A DNA stretch of 33,267 nt from SLAN01 sp046545955 (GTDB lineage: Bacteria; Spirochaetota; Spirochaetia; DSM-27196; SKKC01): the NCBI GenBank assembly GCA_046545955.1, contig JBKGYS010000008.1, positions 1-33,267 on the forward strand, written 5' to 3'. How positions within the stretch are numbered: position 1 is the stretch's first letter; each line of letters starts with the position of its first letter. The translations under genes and the position numbers were made by a program. Of this stretch, positions 7,170 to 15,564 are shown piece after piece. The notes below the pieces were generated by a model that had not been told where the DNA came from, did not search any database, and saw nothing but the letters and a program-made list of their open reading frames with translations.

Positions 7170-9456
7170 TGTTGACTGGCCCCGGAAACACGGTGACGCC
7201 GAGCGTCTCTTCTATATAGTCCTGCATTTCCTGCATGGTGGAAATGGAAAGCATCGCACCGGCTATACGCGTCGCCTCGTCGATGCTCACGCGCTCAACT
7301 TGACGTTTAACATCGGGAATCCTGCGCGGTTCCACGCTCAGTGATCGAACGCCGATACCGAGAAAAAACGGAATGAGCGCCGGATCAGCGGCGGCCTCAC
7401 CACAGATCGAAAGCCGGGTTTCGGGTTCATGCATCGCCTCCGCGAGCCGAGCGAGGCTTCGGAGAATTGCCGGATGATGGCTTATGTAGAGTTCGCTGAC
7501 AAGCTCATTCGTACGGTCGACACCGAGAAAATACATGACCAGGTCATTCGTTCCGACGCATAGAAAATCCGCATGGGAGTCGAGTTCAGACGCAATTTCG
7601 ATCGCCGAGGGAAGCTCGATCATTGCTCCGATTCGCGGGTTTTCGTTGAACTCAACTCCTTCGCCGCGGAGCTCTTCCACGCACTGATTCACGGTATCGC
7701 GCGCTCTGTGAAACTCGTCGACGCCCGAAATCATGGGAAACATGATCGACAAATCCGCGTCGATGCCGGCTCGAAGCATACCGCGCAGCTGATCGGTAAA
7801 TATGTCCGGGTGGGCGAGCGAGAAGCGAATGCCTCGCTGACCGAGGAATGGGTTTGCTTCCACCTCGGAGTCTTCGTAGGCGACGAGTTTGTCACCTCCG
7901 ATATCGAGGGTCCGCAGCACAATTTCCTCACCGTTCATCTGCTCGATAATCTTGCGGTAAATGGCGCGCTGCTCTTCCTCACTCGGAAAATCGTTTCGAA
8001 CTATAAACGGAAACTCACTGCGATACAGACCGACGCCCTCCGCCTTGTTGCGTCTCGCGAAGCGCAGATCATTAATCAGGTTTACATTCGCCATTATTCG
8101 AACCCGTTCGCCGCAGTGGGTACGAGTGCGTTCGGGGATATCGGGGTCGGTTTCGAGCTCGTGCGCCTCCTCATCCCGCAGTCCACGGTACTGCTGGAGT
8201 ACATCATCGGCAGGATTGAGGTGGACGGTACCGTTGTTCCCATCCACCACCAACGTTTCGTGCTCGTCCACCGAGAAGACACGGGTGTTCCGCGTGGCAA
8301 CAACCGGCAGGCCGAGACTGCGGGCGAGGATTGAGATATGACTCGTTACCGTTGTGCCACCAATTACAATAGCCTCTACATGCTGGACGGCAAGCTTGAC
8401 GAGTTCGCTCGGGTAGATTTCGTTCGCGATTACAACCTGCTCGGAATAGTCTCCGTCGTCGTGCCCCGAATCAAAAAGATTCCGTATGATGCGGCGTCCG
8501 AGGTCTTTGACATCCTGAACCTTCTCCTGCAAACGGGCGTTGTGCATTTCGGTGAAGAGTTTCTCGTATCGACCGACAACCATGTGGACTGCCTCGGCGG
8601 CGTTAACGCCATCGCGAACCGCGTCGACCATATGGCCGGAGAACTCATCATCGCGAAGCATGAGAAGATGAGACGAGAAAATAAGGCTCGCGACGTCACT
8701 GAAACGGCTCTCGGTTTCGCGCTGCAGCTGCTCAAGCTGAGTTCGGGAGCGCTCTATAGCCGTCTGAAAACGCGTTACCTCCTCCTCCGTGCTGCTAAGC
8801 CTCGGGAGCTCTGCTAATTCCTTCGTCTCGCGAGAATCAAGGTGAACCGCTTCGCCGATTCCGACGCCGGCGCCGGCACTGATTCCGCTGATCGTATCGC
8901 CTGGATCGGAATACGCTTCGGCGACAGATTGCGAGTGTGAAGAATGAATGTCCATAAGCAGCGACGCGTTTTCCAGGGTTGCTGCGAGCTGGCTCGCGAT
9001 AGCCTTCAGCGCTTTCGTATCGTGATGATCGAAATATCCCGCTTTGCGATGCTGCAGACTGATTACACCGATTCTCGTAAGTCCACGTCGAATCGGTACG
9101 GCGAGGAAACTGCGGTAGCCTTCTTCCTGCACCTCGGGGATGACCTTAAAATCGGGGTTTTCCTCCACCTGACCTTCCCGGATGGGGCGAAGCTGTTTCA
9201 GGGAAAGCCCGGTTAAACCTTCGCCGAGCGAAAGACGTACTTTTCCAACCGACTCCGAATTCAACCCACGCGTAGCTCGGAGAACAAGCTCGTCACCGAT
9301 CTCATCGTAGAGGTAAATCGAACAGACGTCGCTCATCATGTGACCGGCTACGAGTTCAACGACGTCCTGGAGGAAGCCCCCGACATTGCTTCTCTTTTCG
9401 AAGAGACCGGATAACTCCGCAACAGAGCAAATCAGGTCGATATTATCTTTTCGCAT
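7162..9456 (-). CDS. ptsP: GAF-domain PEP-protein phosphotransferase (PtsP / enzyme I-Ntr)
   Basis: 764 residues from ATG 9456; GGAG (complement of 9461-9464) is 4 nt upstream, better than the adjacent GTG at 9459. Domain order: GAF sensor (about 10-170), PEP-utilising N-terminal helical domain (about 185-310), swivelling domain with the phosphorylatable histidine in GGTTVTSHIS (His373), and the PEP-binding TIM barrel (about 440-740) with GLYRSEFPF, LRTLDIGGDK, GQRGIRFSL, CVGTNDL and SICGEAA. It should autophosphorylate from phosphoenolpyruvate and pass phosphate to an NPr/HPr protein, as in the nitrogen PTS, with the GAF domain sensing a small ligand. No HPr or EIIA gene is nearby. It lies 30 nt after mfd and overlaps trmB by 8 nt, so it is probably expressed with repair and tRNA-modification genes. 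Confidence 0.93.
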   Translation of the reverse strand: MRKDNIDLICSVAELSGLFEKRSNVGGFLQDVVELVAGHMMSDVCSIYLYDEIGDELVLRATRGLNSESVGKVRLSLGEGLTGLSLKQLRPIREGQVEENPDFKVIPEVQEEGYRSFLAVPIRRGLTRIGVISLQHRKAGYFDHHDTKALKAIASQLAATLENASLLMDIHSSHSQSVAEAYSDPGDTISGISAGAGVGIGEAVHLDSRETKELAELPRLSSTEEEVTRFQTAIERSRTQLEQLQRETESRFSDVASLIFSSHLLMLRDDEFSGHMVDAVRDGVNAAEAVHMVVGRYEKLFTEMHNARLQEKVQDVKDLGRRIIRNLFDSGHDDGDYSEQVVIANEIYPSELVKLAVQHVEAIVIGGTTVTSHISILARSLGLPVVATRNTRVFSVDEHETLVVDGNNGTVHLNPADDVLQQYRGLRDEEAHELETDPDIPERTRTHCGERVRIMANVNLINDLRFARRNKAEGVGLYRSEFPFIVRNDFPSEEEQRAIYRKIIEQMNGEEIVLRTLDIGGDKLVAYEDSEVEANPFLGQRGIRFSLAHPDIFTDQLRGMLRAGIDADLSIMFPMISGVDEFHRARDTVNQCVEELRGEGVEFNENPRIGAMIELPSAIEIASELDSHADFLCVGTNDLVMYFLGVDRTNELVSELYISHHPAILRSLARLAEAMHEPETRLSICGEAAADPALIPFFLGIGVRSLSVEPRRIPDVKRQVERVSIDEATRIAGAMLSISTMQEMQDYIEETLGVTVFPGPVNNA

Positions 9457-9486
9457 CACGCTCCGATTCCGCGTTCCCCTGCGCCC

Positions 9487-12400
9487 TCACCCGACAAGCG
9501 TGCTCAGGCGACTGCGAATGAACTCACTTTTCTCTTTCAGCCCTATGCCTTCGGTATCAATGACGAGGACATTCGGCCGGTTTGGGTCCAGACGGACCGA
9601 TCCGCCGGTGTTCTTTATGGCTCGCAATACCCGATCGACCGATATTTCCGCAACCTTTGCAAACTCCACTTCCAGCCTACCTTTTCGCTCACGCAAGCTT
9701 GCCACGTGTAAACGTTTACACAGTATCCGGATTTCCGCAAGGCTCAGGAGACTCTGCACCTCTTCGGGAAGGGGGCCGAACCGATCGGTCAACTCCGCGT
9801 ACACCGAGTCAAGTTCTTCCTGCGTTCCAACCCCGGCGATTTTCTTGTAAACCTCCATCTTGTCGGCCGGCTCGCTGACGTAACTGTCGGGAATAAACCC
9901 CGAATACTCGAGATCAAGAAGCACATCTTCGGGTGGCTCGCTCTGATCCTGTGACATTCTTCGCACCGCATCATCGAGCAATCGCAAATACATGTCGAAG
10001 CCGACGCTGAGAATATCGCCGCTTTGCTGTCGACCGAGAAGGTTCCCAGCGCCCCGCACCTCGAGGTCCTTGAGCGCTATTTTGAATCCGCTCCCAAGCT
10101 CGGTATAGTCCGAGATTACCTGCAGACGCTTCATCGCAATTTCGCTGAGGGCGCGGGAGTCGGGATAAAACAGATACGCGTAGGCAAGACGGTCGCTGCG
10201 GCCGACCCGGCCGCGCAATTGATACAGCTGGCTGATGCCGTACATATCTGCGCGGTCGATTATTATGGTGTTGACGTTGGGAATGTCGAGCCCGTTTTCT
10301 ATGATCGTGGTTGCGACGAGGACCTGCGACCCTCCGTGCACGAACCGGTGCATAATGTCCTCGAGTTCGCGGGAACTCATCTTCCCGTGGGCGATCTCCA
10401 CCATCACTTCGGGGACAAGGCTGCGAATATATTGCTCGATCTTTTCGAGCGTGTCGACGCGGTTGTGAAGGAAATAGACCTGGCCGCCTCGTTGCACCTC
10501 CCGGCGAATGGCGCGCGCGAGCGTTTCCTCGTCGAACTCCGAAATATGCGTTTCAATCGGCAGGCGATTATGCGGCGGCGTGCGAAGCACCGACATATCA
10601 CGAATTTTCAGGAGACTCATGTGAAGCGTTCGCGGAATCGGCGTCGCGGTCAGCGTCAGCGCATCGACATTGGTCCGCAGCTCTTTCAGCCGTTCTTTAT
10701 CCTTGACTCCGAAGCGCTGCTCTTCATCGATAACGAGCAAGCCGAGCTCACGGAACTGTACGTCTTTCTGTATTACCCGGTGTGTTCCGATGACCATGTC
10801 GATAGCACCGGAGGCAAGATCTGCAAGCACGCGTTTGCGCTCAGCGGTCGATACGAAGCGGCTCAGCATGCCAATTCGCACGGGAAAGCCTTTCATGCGC
10901 TCGACTGCGGTTTCATAGTGCTGCTCTGAGAGAATAGTTGTGGGTGCGAGAAACGCCACCTGCTTTCCGTGGGTGATCGCCTTGAACGCAGCGCGCATGG
11001 CAATCTCGGTCTTACCGTAACCGACATCGCCGCACACAAGCCGGTCCATAGGCTTGGGATCCTCCATGTCCGCCTTCACCTCTTCGATGCAGCGCAACTG
11101 GTCCGGAGTTTCCTCATACGGGAACGACGCTTCGAAGGAAAGTTGCCACTCGGTATCCTCCGGGAAGGCGAATCCCCGTGCTTTCTGACGACGACCGTAC
11201 AAGGTAATCAGGCGCTCGGCGAGATCCTCAACGCTTTTCTTGACCCGGTTCTTGCGGTTGTCCCAGCTTTTCCCTCCAATCTTATCCAGCCGGGGCGGCG
11301 CGTCACCGCTGCCGATATACCGCTGAATGAGATTTACCTGCTCGATCGGTATATAGACAAACTCCTCACCAGCGAACTCGAGGTGTATATAATCGCGCTC
11401 GTTGCCACCGGCTTGAAGCCGCTCGATTCCGCAGAATCGCCCGATACCGTAGTTGACATGGACGACATAGTCTCCGGGATTGAGTTCCACGAAGCTTTCG
11501 AGCGCGCTACTTGGCGTTGACTTCACTGATTTCGGTGTCCGACGACGACGGCCGAATATTTCCTGTTCCTCGATTACAAGTATCTTGAGGTCCGGAAGCG
11601 CGAACCCGCTGCCTATTGAATCGGGGATCACTTCGACCGGTAGGTCGCCGAGGATTGCCTCTATTCGCTTTGCCTGCTGCTCGGTATCCGCGAATACGTA
11701 AATTGAGTAGCCGGCACTCGAATGCGTCTCGATTTCCTCTTTGAGGAAGTCAATATTACCGAAGAAACTTCGAGGCGGCTCGCTTTCGATGCGCACCCCG
11801 CTGGTCGAATCCCCGTCTTCGAGCATTGCGAAACGGATCGCGCGGGCGTTTTCGTGATCGAACGTTTCAAAGTCAAGTAGCTGCCGATTGGGCCTGGGCA
11901 CCGGTCGCGCTACTTTTTCCTGCCGGTAAAGCGTCTCGAACTCCTCGTCGAGCGCCTTACTCCCGGCTCGAACGCGGTCGAGGTCGGTGAAGACTACCGC
12001 GGCGTTGTCCGGAAGATAATCGAGAATGGATGCGTGCGTGGATAGCGCAAGCGGATAGAACAGATGTTCGTCGTCCCGATACCCCCGCGTCGCGAGCTCG
12101 TCTACGATCTGATCGGTATACCCGGCGAGTTCGGATAGCCCCGAGGCGTTTTCCCGCAGTGTTTGAAGCGTCGTATCGTCCCAGACGACCTCGCGCACCG
12201 GAAAAATATCTGCGCTTGAGAGTTCATCGATCGTCGATTGTGAGCCCGGATCGTAGCTACGGATCTCTTCGACCCCGTCAAAGCCGAAGGTAAACCGTAC
12301 CCCATGCTCACCGGCGGGAGGCATAATATCGAGCACTTCCCCTCGAACCGAAAACTCACCCCGTACGCTGGCGGTCGGTACCCGTTGATAGCCAATTTGT

Positions 12401-12882
12401 GTCAGAGTTTCCGCGATTTCGGAGGGATCGAGCTCGTCGCCGACACGGAAGGTTCGACGCCACCCGCAGAACTGCCGGGGTGTCGGAAGAATCGTGCGCG
12501 CCGCCCGCAATCCGGCTACCACCGTATCGTGACGGCCGGCTACGAGTTCGTCGAGAAGTCGACTCCGTCTGCCGAACGCGGTCGAGTTCTCCGGAGCCGG
12601 CTTACACGGTACCGTATTCCAGTGTTCGAATATGGCCGGCGCGCCTCCGATCCGGGACAAATCGTATGCCAGCTCATTTGCCTCCTGCTCGGTCGGTGTT
12701 ACGATCAGAAGCGGTCGGTTTATCTTCTGCTGAAGATTCCACAGTAAAAACGGCTGTAAGCCCGATGCGGCCACTCGGATGTTTACGGGCCATTCACCGG
12801 CCTGTACACGGGCTACGAGCTCGCGAAACGGTTTATAGGAGTTTAATGCGTCGGAAATACGCTTGCCGAATAAGGTAATCAT
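9487..12882 (-). CDS. mfd: Transcription-repair coupling factor Mfd
   Basis: 1131 residues, close to the 1148 of E. coli Mfd. It removes stalled RNA polymerase from lesions and recruits UvrA. Order: UvrB-like N-terminal region (about 20-330), a variable linker, the RNA-polymerase-interacting domain (about 475-560; ELNPGDYVVHVNYGIGRF, IPIEQVNLIQRY), the superfamily 2 motor with Walker A GDVGYGKT (618-625), the DEEQ box VIDEEQRFG near 718 and motif VI QLRGRVGRS, then the autoinhibitory C-terminal TRCF domain. ATG 12882 is preceded by AAAGAGC, a modest ribosome-binding site. It is the first gene of a three-gene minus-strand set (mfd, ptsP, trmB) and is separated by only 44 bp from a divergently transcribed secreted-protein gene, so the two promoters must be close or overlapping. 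Confidence 0.97.
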   Translation of the reverse strand: MITLFGKRISDALNSYKPFRELVARVQAGEWPVNIRVAASGLQPFLLWNLQQKINRPLLIVTPTEQEANELAYDLSRIGGAPAIFEHWNTVPCKPAPENSTAFGRRSRLLDELVAGRHDTVVAGLRAARTILPTPRQFCGWRRTFRVGDELDPSEIAETLTQIGYQRVPTASVRGEFSVRGEVLDIMPPAGEHGVRFTFGFDGVEEIRSYDPGSQSTIDELSSADIFPVREVVWDDTTLQTLRENASGLSELAGYTDQIVDELATRGYRDDEHLFYPLALSTHASILDYLPDNAAVVFTDLDRVRAGSKALDEEFETLYRQEKVARPVPRPNRQLLDFETFDHENARAIRFAMLEDGDSTSGVRIESEPPRSFFGNIDFLKEEIETHSSAGYSIYVFADTEQQAKRIEAILGDLPVEVIPDSIGSGFALPDLKILVIEEQEIFGRRRRTPKSVKSTPSSALESFVELNPGDYVVHVNYGIGRFCGIERLQAGGNERDYIHLEFAGEEFVYIPIEQVNLIQRYIGSGDAPPRLDKIGGKSWDNRKNRVKKSVEDLAERLITLYGRRQKARGFAFPEDTEWQLSFEASFPYEETPDQLRCIEEVKADMEDPKPMDRLVCGDVGYGKTEIAMRAAFKAITHGKQVAFLAPTTILSEQHYETAVERMKGFPVRIGMLSRFVSTAERKRVLADLASGAIDMVIGTHRVIQKDVQFRELGLLVIDEEQRFGVKDKERLKELRTNVDALTLTATPIPRTLHMSLLKIRDMSVLRTPPHNRLPIETHISEFDEETLARAIRREVQRGGQVYFLHNRVDTLEKIEQYIRSLVPEVMVEIAHGKMSSRELEDIMHRFVHGGSQVLVATTIIENGLDIPNVNTIIIDRADMYGISQLYQLRGRVGRSDRLAYAYLFYPDSRALSEIAMKRLQVISDYTELGSGFKIALKDLEVRGAGNLLGRQQSGDILSVGFDMYLRLLDDAVRRMSQDQSEPPEDVLLDLEYSGFIPDSYVSEPADKMEVYKKIAGVGTQEELDSVYAELTDRFGPLPEEVQSLLSLAEIRILCKRLHVASLRERKGRLEVEFAKVAEISVDRVLRAIKNTGGSVRLDPNRPNVLVIDTEGIGLKEKSEFIRSRLSTLVG

Positions 12883-12926
12883 GCTCTTTTACCGAAAATA
12901 CCAATGAGAACTACGGGGGCAGACAC

Positions 12927-13871
12927 GTGACGCGTTCCACAACAGTACTGTCACTGATTTTGCTTGTCGCGGGTACTATCGCGGTAAGCGCCCAATCGGT
13001 GAATGTTTCTATTCAACTAGTTGACCGGCAGATATTCTACCCGGATTCGGACATTCGTATTCGTGTCACCATTTCGAATGAATCATCCGAGCCGTACCAG
13101 TTCGAACTGGCCGACCGCAGGCTTTTTACCGTGGATTTCGACGTCCGCACCCTGCAGAACAATCAGCTGCCGCGGTCGGAGGAATTTACCATGCGGCGAA
13201 CCTCCGATCAAGCGATGTTCTATCGCGAGGTCACTATCGGTCCCGGCGAAGAGTTCAGCTTCACCGAACCGCTCGATCGGTATGTTCGTACTCCCGATCC
13301 GGGAACATATATCGTTCGGGGGCGTTTCTTTCCCGATCTGTACCGCGACGCCGAGAGCGAATCGATAGAGTCAAATCGATTAACGCTGTCGGTGCGCCCG
13401 TCGCCGGCCGGGGTTCCGGAGGTACGCCGAAGAATTGCCGAGGAGACCGGGGAAATCCTTCGACGTGAGCAGATTGCTCCCGATGAGGTCGTTGAGGGCA
13501 CGATCGAGGCGCGCCAGCGGGGTAACTGGGACCGATTTTTCTTATATATCGACCTTGAAGATCTTCTTCAAACCAGCCCTGAGCGTCAGAGGCGCTACCA
13601 GGAGCTCTCGGAGGCCGACCGTGAAGCGGAACTCGAGGAGTTTCGCGAGGATCTCGAGAGCGAGGAAATCGACGAGGACATAACAACACGTCCGACTGAG
13701 TTCGAAGTGACCGAAACTCGCTATACGAGCAACGAAGCGACGGTTCGAACCGAGCAGCGGTTCGCGTTTCCCCGCTTCACAGAGGTTAAGGAATATACCT
13801 ACCGTCTTGAGAAGAGGGATGACGTCTGGGTAATCTACGACTACAGCGTCGAAAATCTGGGAACTGAATAA
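12927..13871 (+). CDS. Secreted protein with N-terminal Ig-like domain (BsuPI-like), function unknown
   Basis: 314 residues starting at GTG 12927, with GGGGG (12915-12919) 7 nt upstream. The N-terminus is a typical signal peptide: basic TRS, a hydrophobic core (VLSLILLVAGTIAV) and an AxA-like site near SAQ, residues 21-23. Residues about 25-150 read like an all-beta immunoglobulin-type domain (RIRVTISNESSEPYQF, GTYIVRGRFF), resembling the BsuPI/intracellular proteinase inhibitor fold. Residues about 165-314 contain a charged helical stretch and then beta strands ending in KRDDVWVIYDYSVE, the way NTF2-like domains often end. Both fold guesses are by pattern only. The protein is strongly acidic and likely periplasmic. 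Its stop overlaps the start of the next gene by 1 nt, so the two are coupled. Confidence 0.85.
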   Translation: MTRSTTVLSLILLVAGTIAVSAQSVNVSIQLVDRQIFYPDSDIRIRVTISNESSEPYQFELADRRLFTVDFDVRTLQNNQLPRSEEFTMRRTSDQAMFYREVTIGPGEEFSFTEPLDRYVRTPDPGTYIVRGRFFPDLYRDAESESIESNRLTLSVRPSPAGVPEVRRRIAEETGEILRREQIAPDEVVEGTIEARQRGNWDRFFLYIDLEDLLQTSPERQRRYQELSEADREAELEEFREDLESEEIDEDITTRPTEFEVTETRYTSNEATVRTEQRFAFPRFTEVKEYTYRLEKRDDVWVIYDYSVENLGTE

Positions 13872-14191
13872 TGGCGGAAACAGACAACCCCCCGTTACAC
13901 GATATTGCGGTCGTCTTTACGCATCCGGTACGAAATACGATTGTGACCGGGACGGTCGAGCGTATCGACCGCGAAGGATTCGAGTTCGAACCGTTTCGTC
14001 CGGAACTCACCGAGAGCCTCGAAGTCGGTATGCTGATTCCGCGTTGCCGCGTGAAAATCGGAACGGACATCGCGGAGATCGCGTGCCGGGTCCTGTCCGC
14101 GGATAACAGGCTGCATCTCGTGTTCAACCGACTCGATCCGGATATTCGTGGCCTCCTTTTGAGTTATCTTGCAACAAGACCACGAAGCTGA
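13871..14191 (+). CDS. Small PilZ-like domain protein
   Basis: 106 residues, starting at the ATG of a TAATG overlap with the secreted-protein gene. The strand pattern GTVERIDREGFEFEP, then VGMLIPRCRVKIG, IACRVLS and LVFNRLDPDIRGLLLSYL resembles a PilZ beta-barrel with its terminal helix. However, the two c-di-GMP motifs of the family are not recognisable: there is no RxxxR before the barrel, and the D/NxSxxG site reads IDREG. It may be a PilZ variant that does not bind c-di-GMP, or another small barrel. The last codons and the stop lie inside the first copy of a 39-bp tandem duplication, so the C-terminus may have been altered by that event. Confidence 0.6.
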   Translation: MAETDNPPLHDIAVVFTHPVRNTIVTGTVERIDREGFEFEPFRPELTESLEVGMLIPRCRVKIGTDIAEIACRVLSADNRLHLVFNRLDPDIRGLLLSYLATRPRS

Positions 14192-14261
14192 GCGCGGAGC
14201 CGACGCCGGCGAGGCGAAGAGTGAAGCTGAGCGCGGAGCCGACGCCGGCGAGGCGAAGAGT
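14184..14261. repeat. Perfect tandem duplication, 2 x 39 bp
   Basis: Copies at 14184-14222 and 14223-14261 are identical, and the match runs one base further. The unit starts GAAGCTGAGCGCGGAGCC and contains the palindrome CGCCGGCG. The first copy holds the stop codon of the PilZ-like gene (14189-14191); the second ends directly before the tRNA-Asn promoter. Thirteen bases of the unit (GGAGCCGACGCCG) recur at about 15496-15508 in the fabD-topA intergenic space, which may mean a dispersed element. Confidence 0.9.
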
Positions 14262-14262
14262 G

Positions 14263-14292
14263 TTGACACACTTTGATTTCTCAGGCTAACTT
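14263..14292 (+). promoter_or_regulatory. Promoter for tRNA-Asn
   Basis: TTGACA (14263-14268) is a perfect -35; the best -10 is TAACTT (14287-14292) after 18 nt, a weak 3/6 match. Transcription would begin near 14299, about 13 nt before the tRNA. The -35 is embedded in a small palindrome, GTGTTGACAC. Confidence 0.55.
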
Positions 14293-14311
14293 CCTGGCTA
14301 AACGCTGACAT

Positions 14312-14384
14312 TCCCCTGTAGCTCAGCTGGTAGAGCAACTGGCTGTTAACCAGTGGGTCGCAAGTTCGAGTCTTGCCGGGGGAG
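14312..14384 (+). tRNA. tRNA-Asn (anticodon GTT)
   Basis: A full cloverleaf of 73 nt can be drawn: acceptor TCCCCTG with CGGGGGA (one G-U pair), D-arm GCTC/GAGC, anticodon stem ACTGG/CCAGT around CTGTTAA with GTT at 14345-14347, variable GGGTC, and T-arm GCAAG-TTCGAGT-CTTGC. The discriminator is G at 14384. CCA is not encoded and must be added after transcription. Confidence 0.97.
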
Positions 14385-14400
14385 CGATTCCTGGCGGTGG

Positions 14401-14430
14401 CCCTGCACTTTTCGGTGCAGGGTTTTTTTT
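14401..14430 (+). terminator. Rho-independent terminator after tRNA-Asn
   Basis: An 8-bp perfect stem CCCTGCAC/GTGCAGGG with a 6-nt loop (TTTTCG) is followed by eight T residues (14423-14430). It ends the tRNA-Asn transcript ahead of fabD. Confidence 0.92.
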
Positions 14431-14510
14431 GCTATGAGGTCGCGCTACAATGCAGCGACAATGCAGCGACGCTACATCGACGCAAGGCGATACGAAGGAG
14501 CCTCAGACCA

Positions 14511-15458
14511 ATGAGTACGAAACGCTACGCATTTCTCTTTCCCGGCCAGGGTGCTCAGGAGCCGGGAATGGCCAAGGATCTCTGGGATAGCAGCGAGGCC
14601 GTGAGAGAGTTCTTTGCGCGGGCCGGCGATCTTTGTGGACGCGATATTCCGGGGTTGCTGTTTGAAGGTACCGAGGAAGAGCTCGCGAAGACCGATGTAA
14701 CCCAGATAGCGATGGCGGCGGCCGATGTGGCGGCGGATATGGTCTGCCGTGAACACGGACTCGAGCCGTCCGGCGCCGCCGGCTTCAGCCTTGGCGAATA
14801 CCCGGCTCTGCACGCTGCGGGTGTTCTGTCGACCGACGCTATGGTCGATATTGTTAAGATCCGAGGCGAGCTCATGGAGGCGTACAGCCGCGAGTTCGAC
14901 GATGAGGAGGGCCCCGCGGGGCTTATTGCCGTGCTGGGAAAAACCCTCGAAGAATCCCGCGAGACGCTGGAAGCGCTCGGCGAACACCGCGCCTATCTCG
15001 CAAATCACTCAGCGCCGAAGCAGCTCGTTGTCGCCGGCAGCGGGCACGGTCTTAAGAAAGCCGAGCAAGCGTTTTCCGAGCTCGGTGCGAGAAAGGTGGT
15101 AAAGCTCAAGGTGTCCGGGCCGTTTCACAGCCCGCTTCTCGAGGACGCCCGAAAAGAGTTTCGGAAAGAACTCGATCGGTTCGAGTTCAGCGATCCTGTA
15201 ATGCCTGTGTACGCAAACGCCACGGGTACACGCCTTTCAACTGGTTCCGAAGCCCGTGATCTCTGCGGCAAACAGATAGTCAGCACCGTGCAATGGGTAT
15301 CGTGCGAGCAGGGCATCGATGATGGCCGCTACGATGCCGTTCTCGAAACGGGTCCCGGCACCGTGCTTCCGGGTTTATGGAAAAGCTATCGCCGCGGCGA
15401 GCCGGCCTGCAAACCTGCCGGGACGATCGATGCTATTCGCGCTGCGGCGCGAGGTTAA
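14511..15458 (+). CDS. fabD: Malonyl-CoA:ACP transacylase FabD
   Basis: 315 residues from ATG 14511, preceded by AAGGAG (14495-14500) at 10 nt. The longer in-frame opening is rejected because it would run through the tRNA terminator. It loads malonate onto acyl carrier protein for fatty-acid synthesis. Evidence: N-terminal FPGQGAQ, the nucleophile elbow GFSLGEYPAL (Ser93; usual form GHSLGE, so Phe replaces the His before Ser), the malonate-binding Arg in VKIRGE (Arg118), NHSAPKQLVVAG, and the catalytic His in SGPFHSPLL (His206). It stands alone; no fabH, fabG or acpP is adjacent, unlike the common fab cluster. The ending (GTIDAIRAAARG) is normal for the family. Confidence 0.93.
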   Translation: MSTKRYAFLFPGQGAQEPGMAKDLWDSSEAVREFFARAGDLCGRDIPGLLFEGTEEELAKTDVTQIAMAAADVAADMVCREHGLEPSGAAGFSLGEYPALHAAGVLSTDAMVDIVKIRGELMEAYSREFDDEEGPAGLIAVLGKTLEESRETLEALGEHRAYLANHSAPKQLVVAGSGHGLKKAEQAFSELGARKVVKLKVSGPFHSPLLEDARKEFRKELDRFEFSDPVMPVYANATGTRLSTGSEARDLCGKQIVSTVQWVSCEQGIDDGRYDAVLETGPGTVLPGLWKSYRRGEPACKPAGTIDAIRAAARG

Positions 15459-15564
15459 CGCCGGCGGTAACGGGTTGCACCATCAGCGGGAATACCGGAG
15501 CCGACGCCGCGCGATGCTCGGCTTCGGGCGAGCTCTTCGAAACGGGTCCTGTGCGGGAGTGCGC

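Noticed and set aside
14451..14475. Short direct repeat AATGCAGCGAC upstream of fabD as an operator
   Set aside because: Two adjacent 11-base copies without symmetry or conserved spacing; may be chance slippage.
14373..14510. Upstream in-frame extension of fabD
   Set aside because: It would start in the tRNA-Asn T-arm and run through its terminator; AAGGAG before ATG 14511 and the family N-terminus decide the shorter form.
15459..15564. Bidirectional terminator between fabD and topA
   Set aside because: An 8-bp arm pair (about 15496-15531) includes a wobble and a long loop, with no clean T-tract on either strand at the stem; too weak to list.
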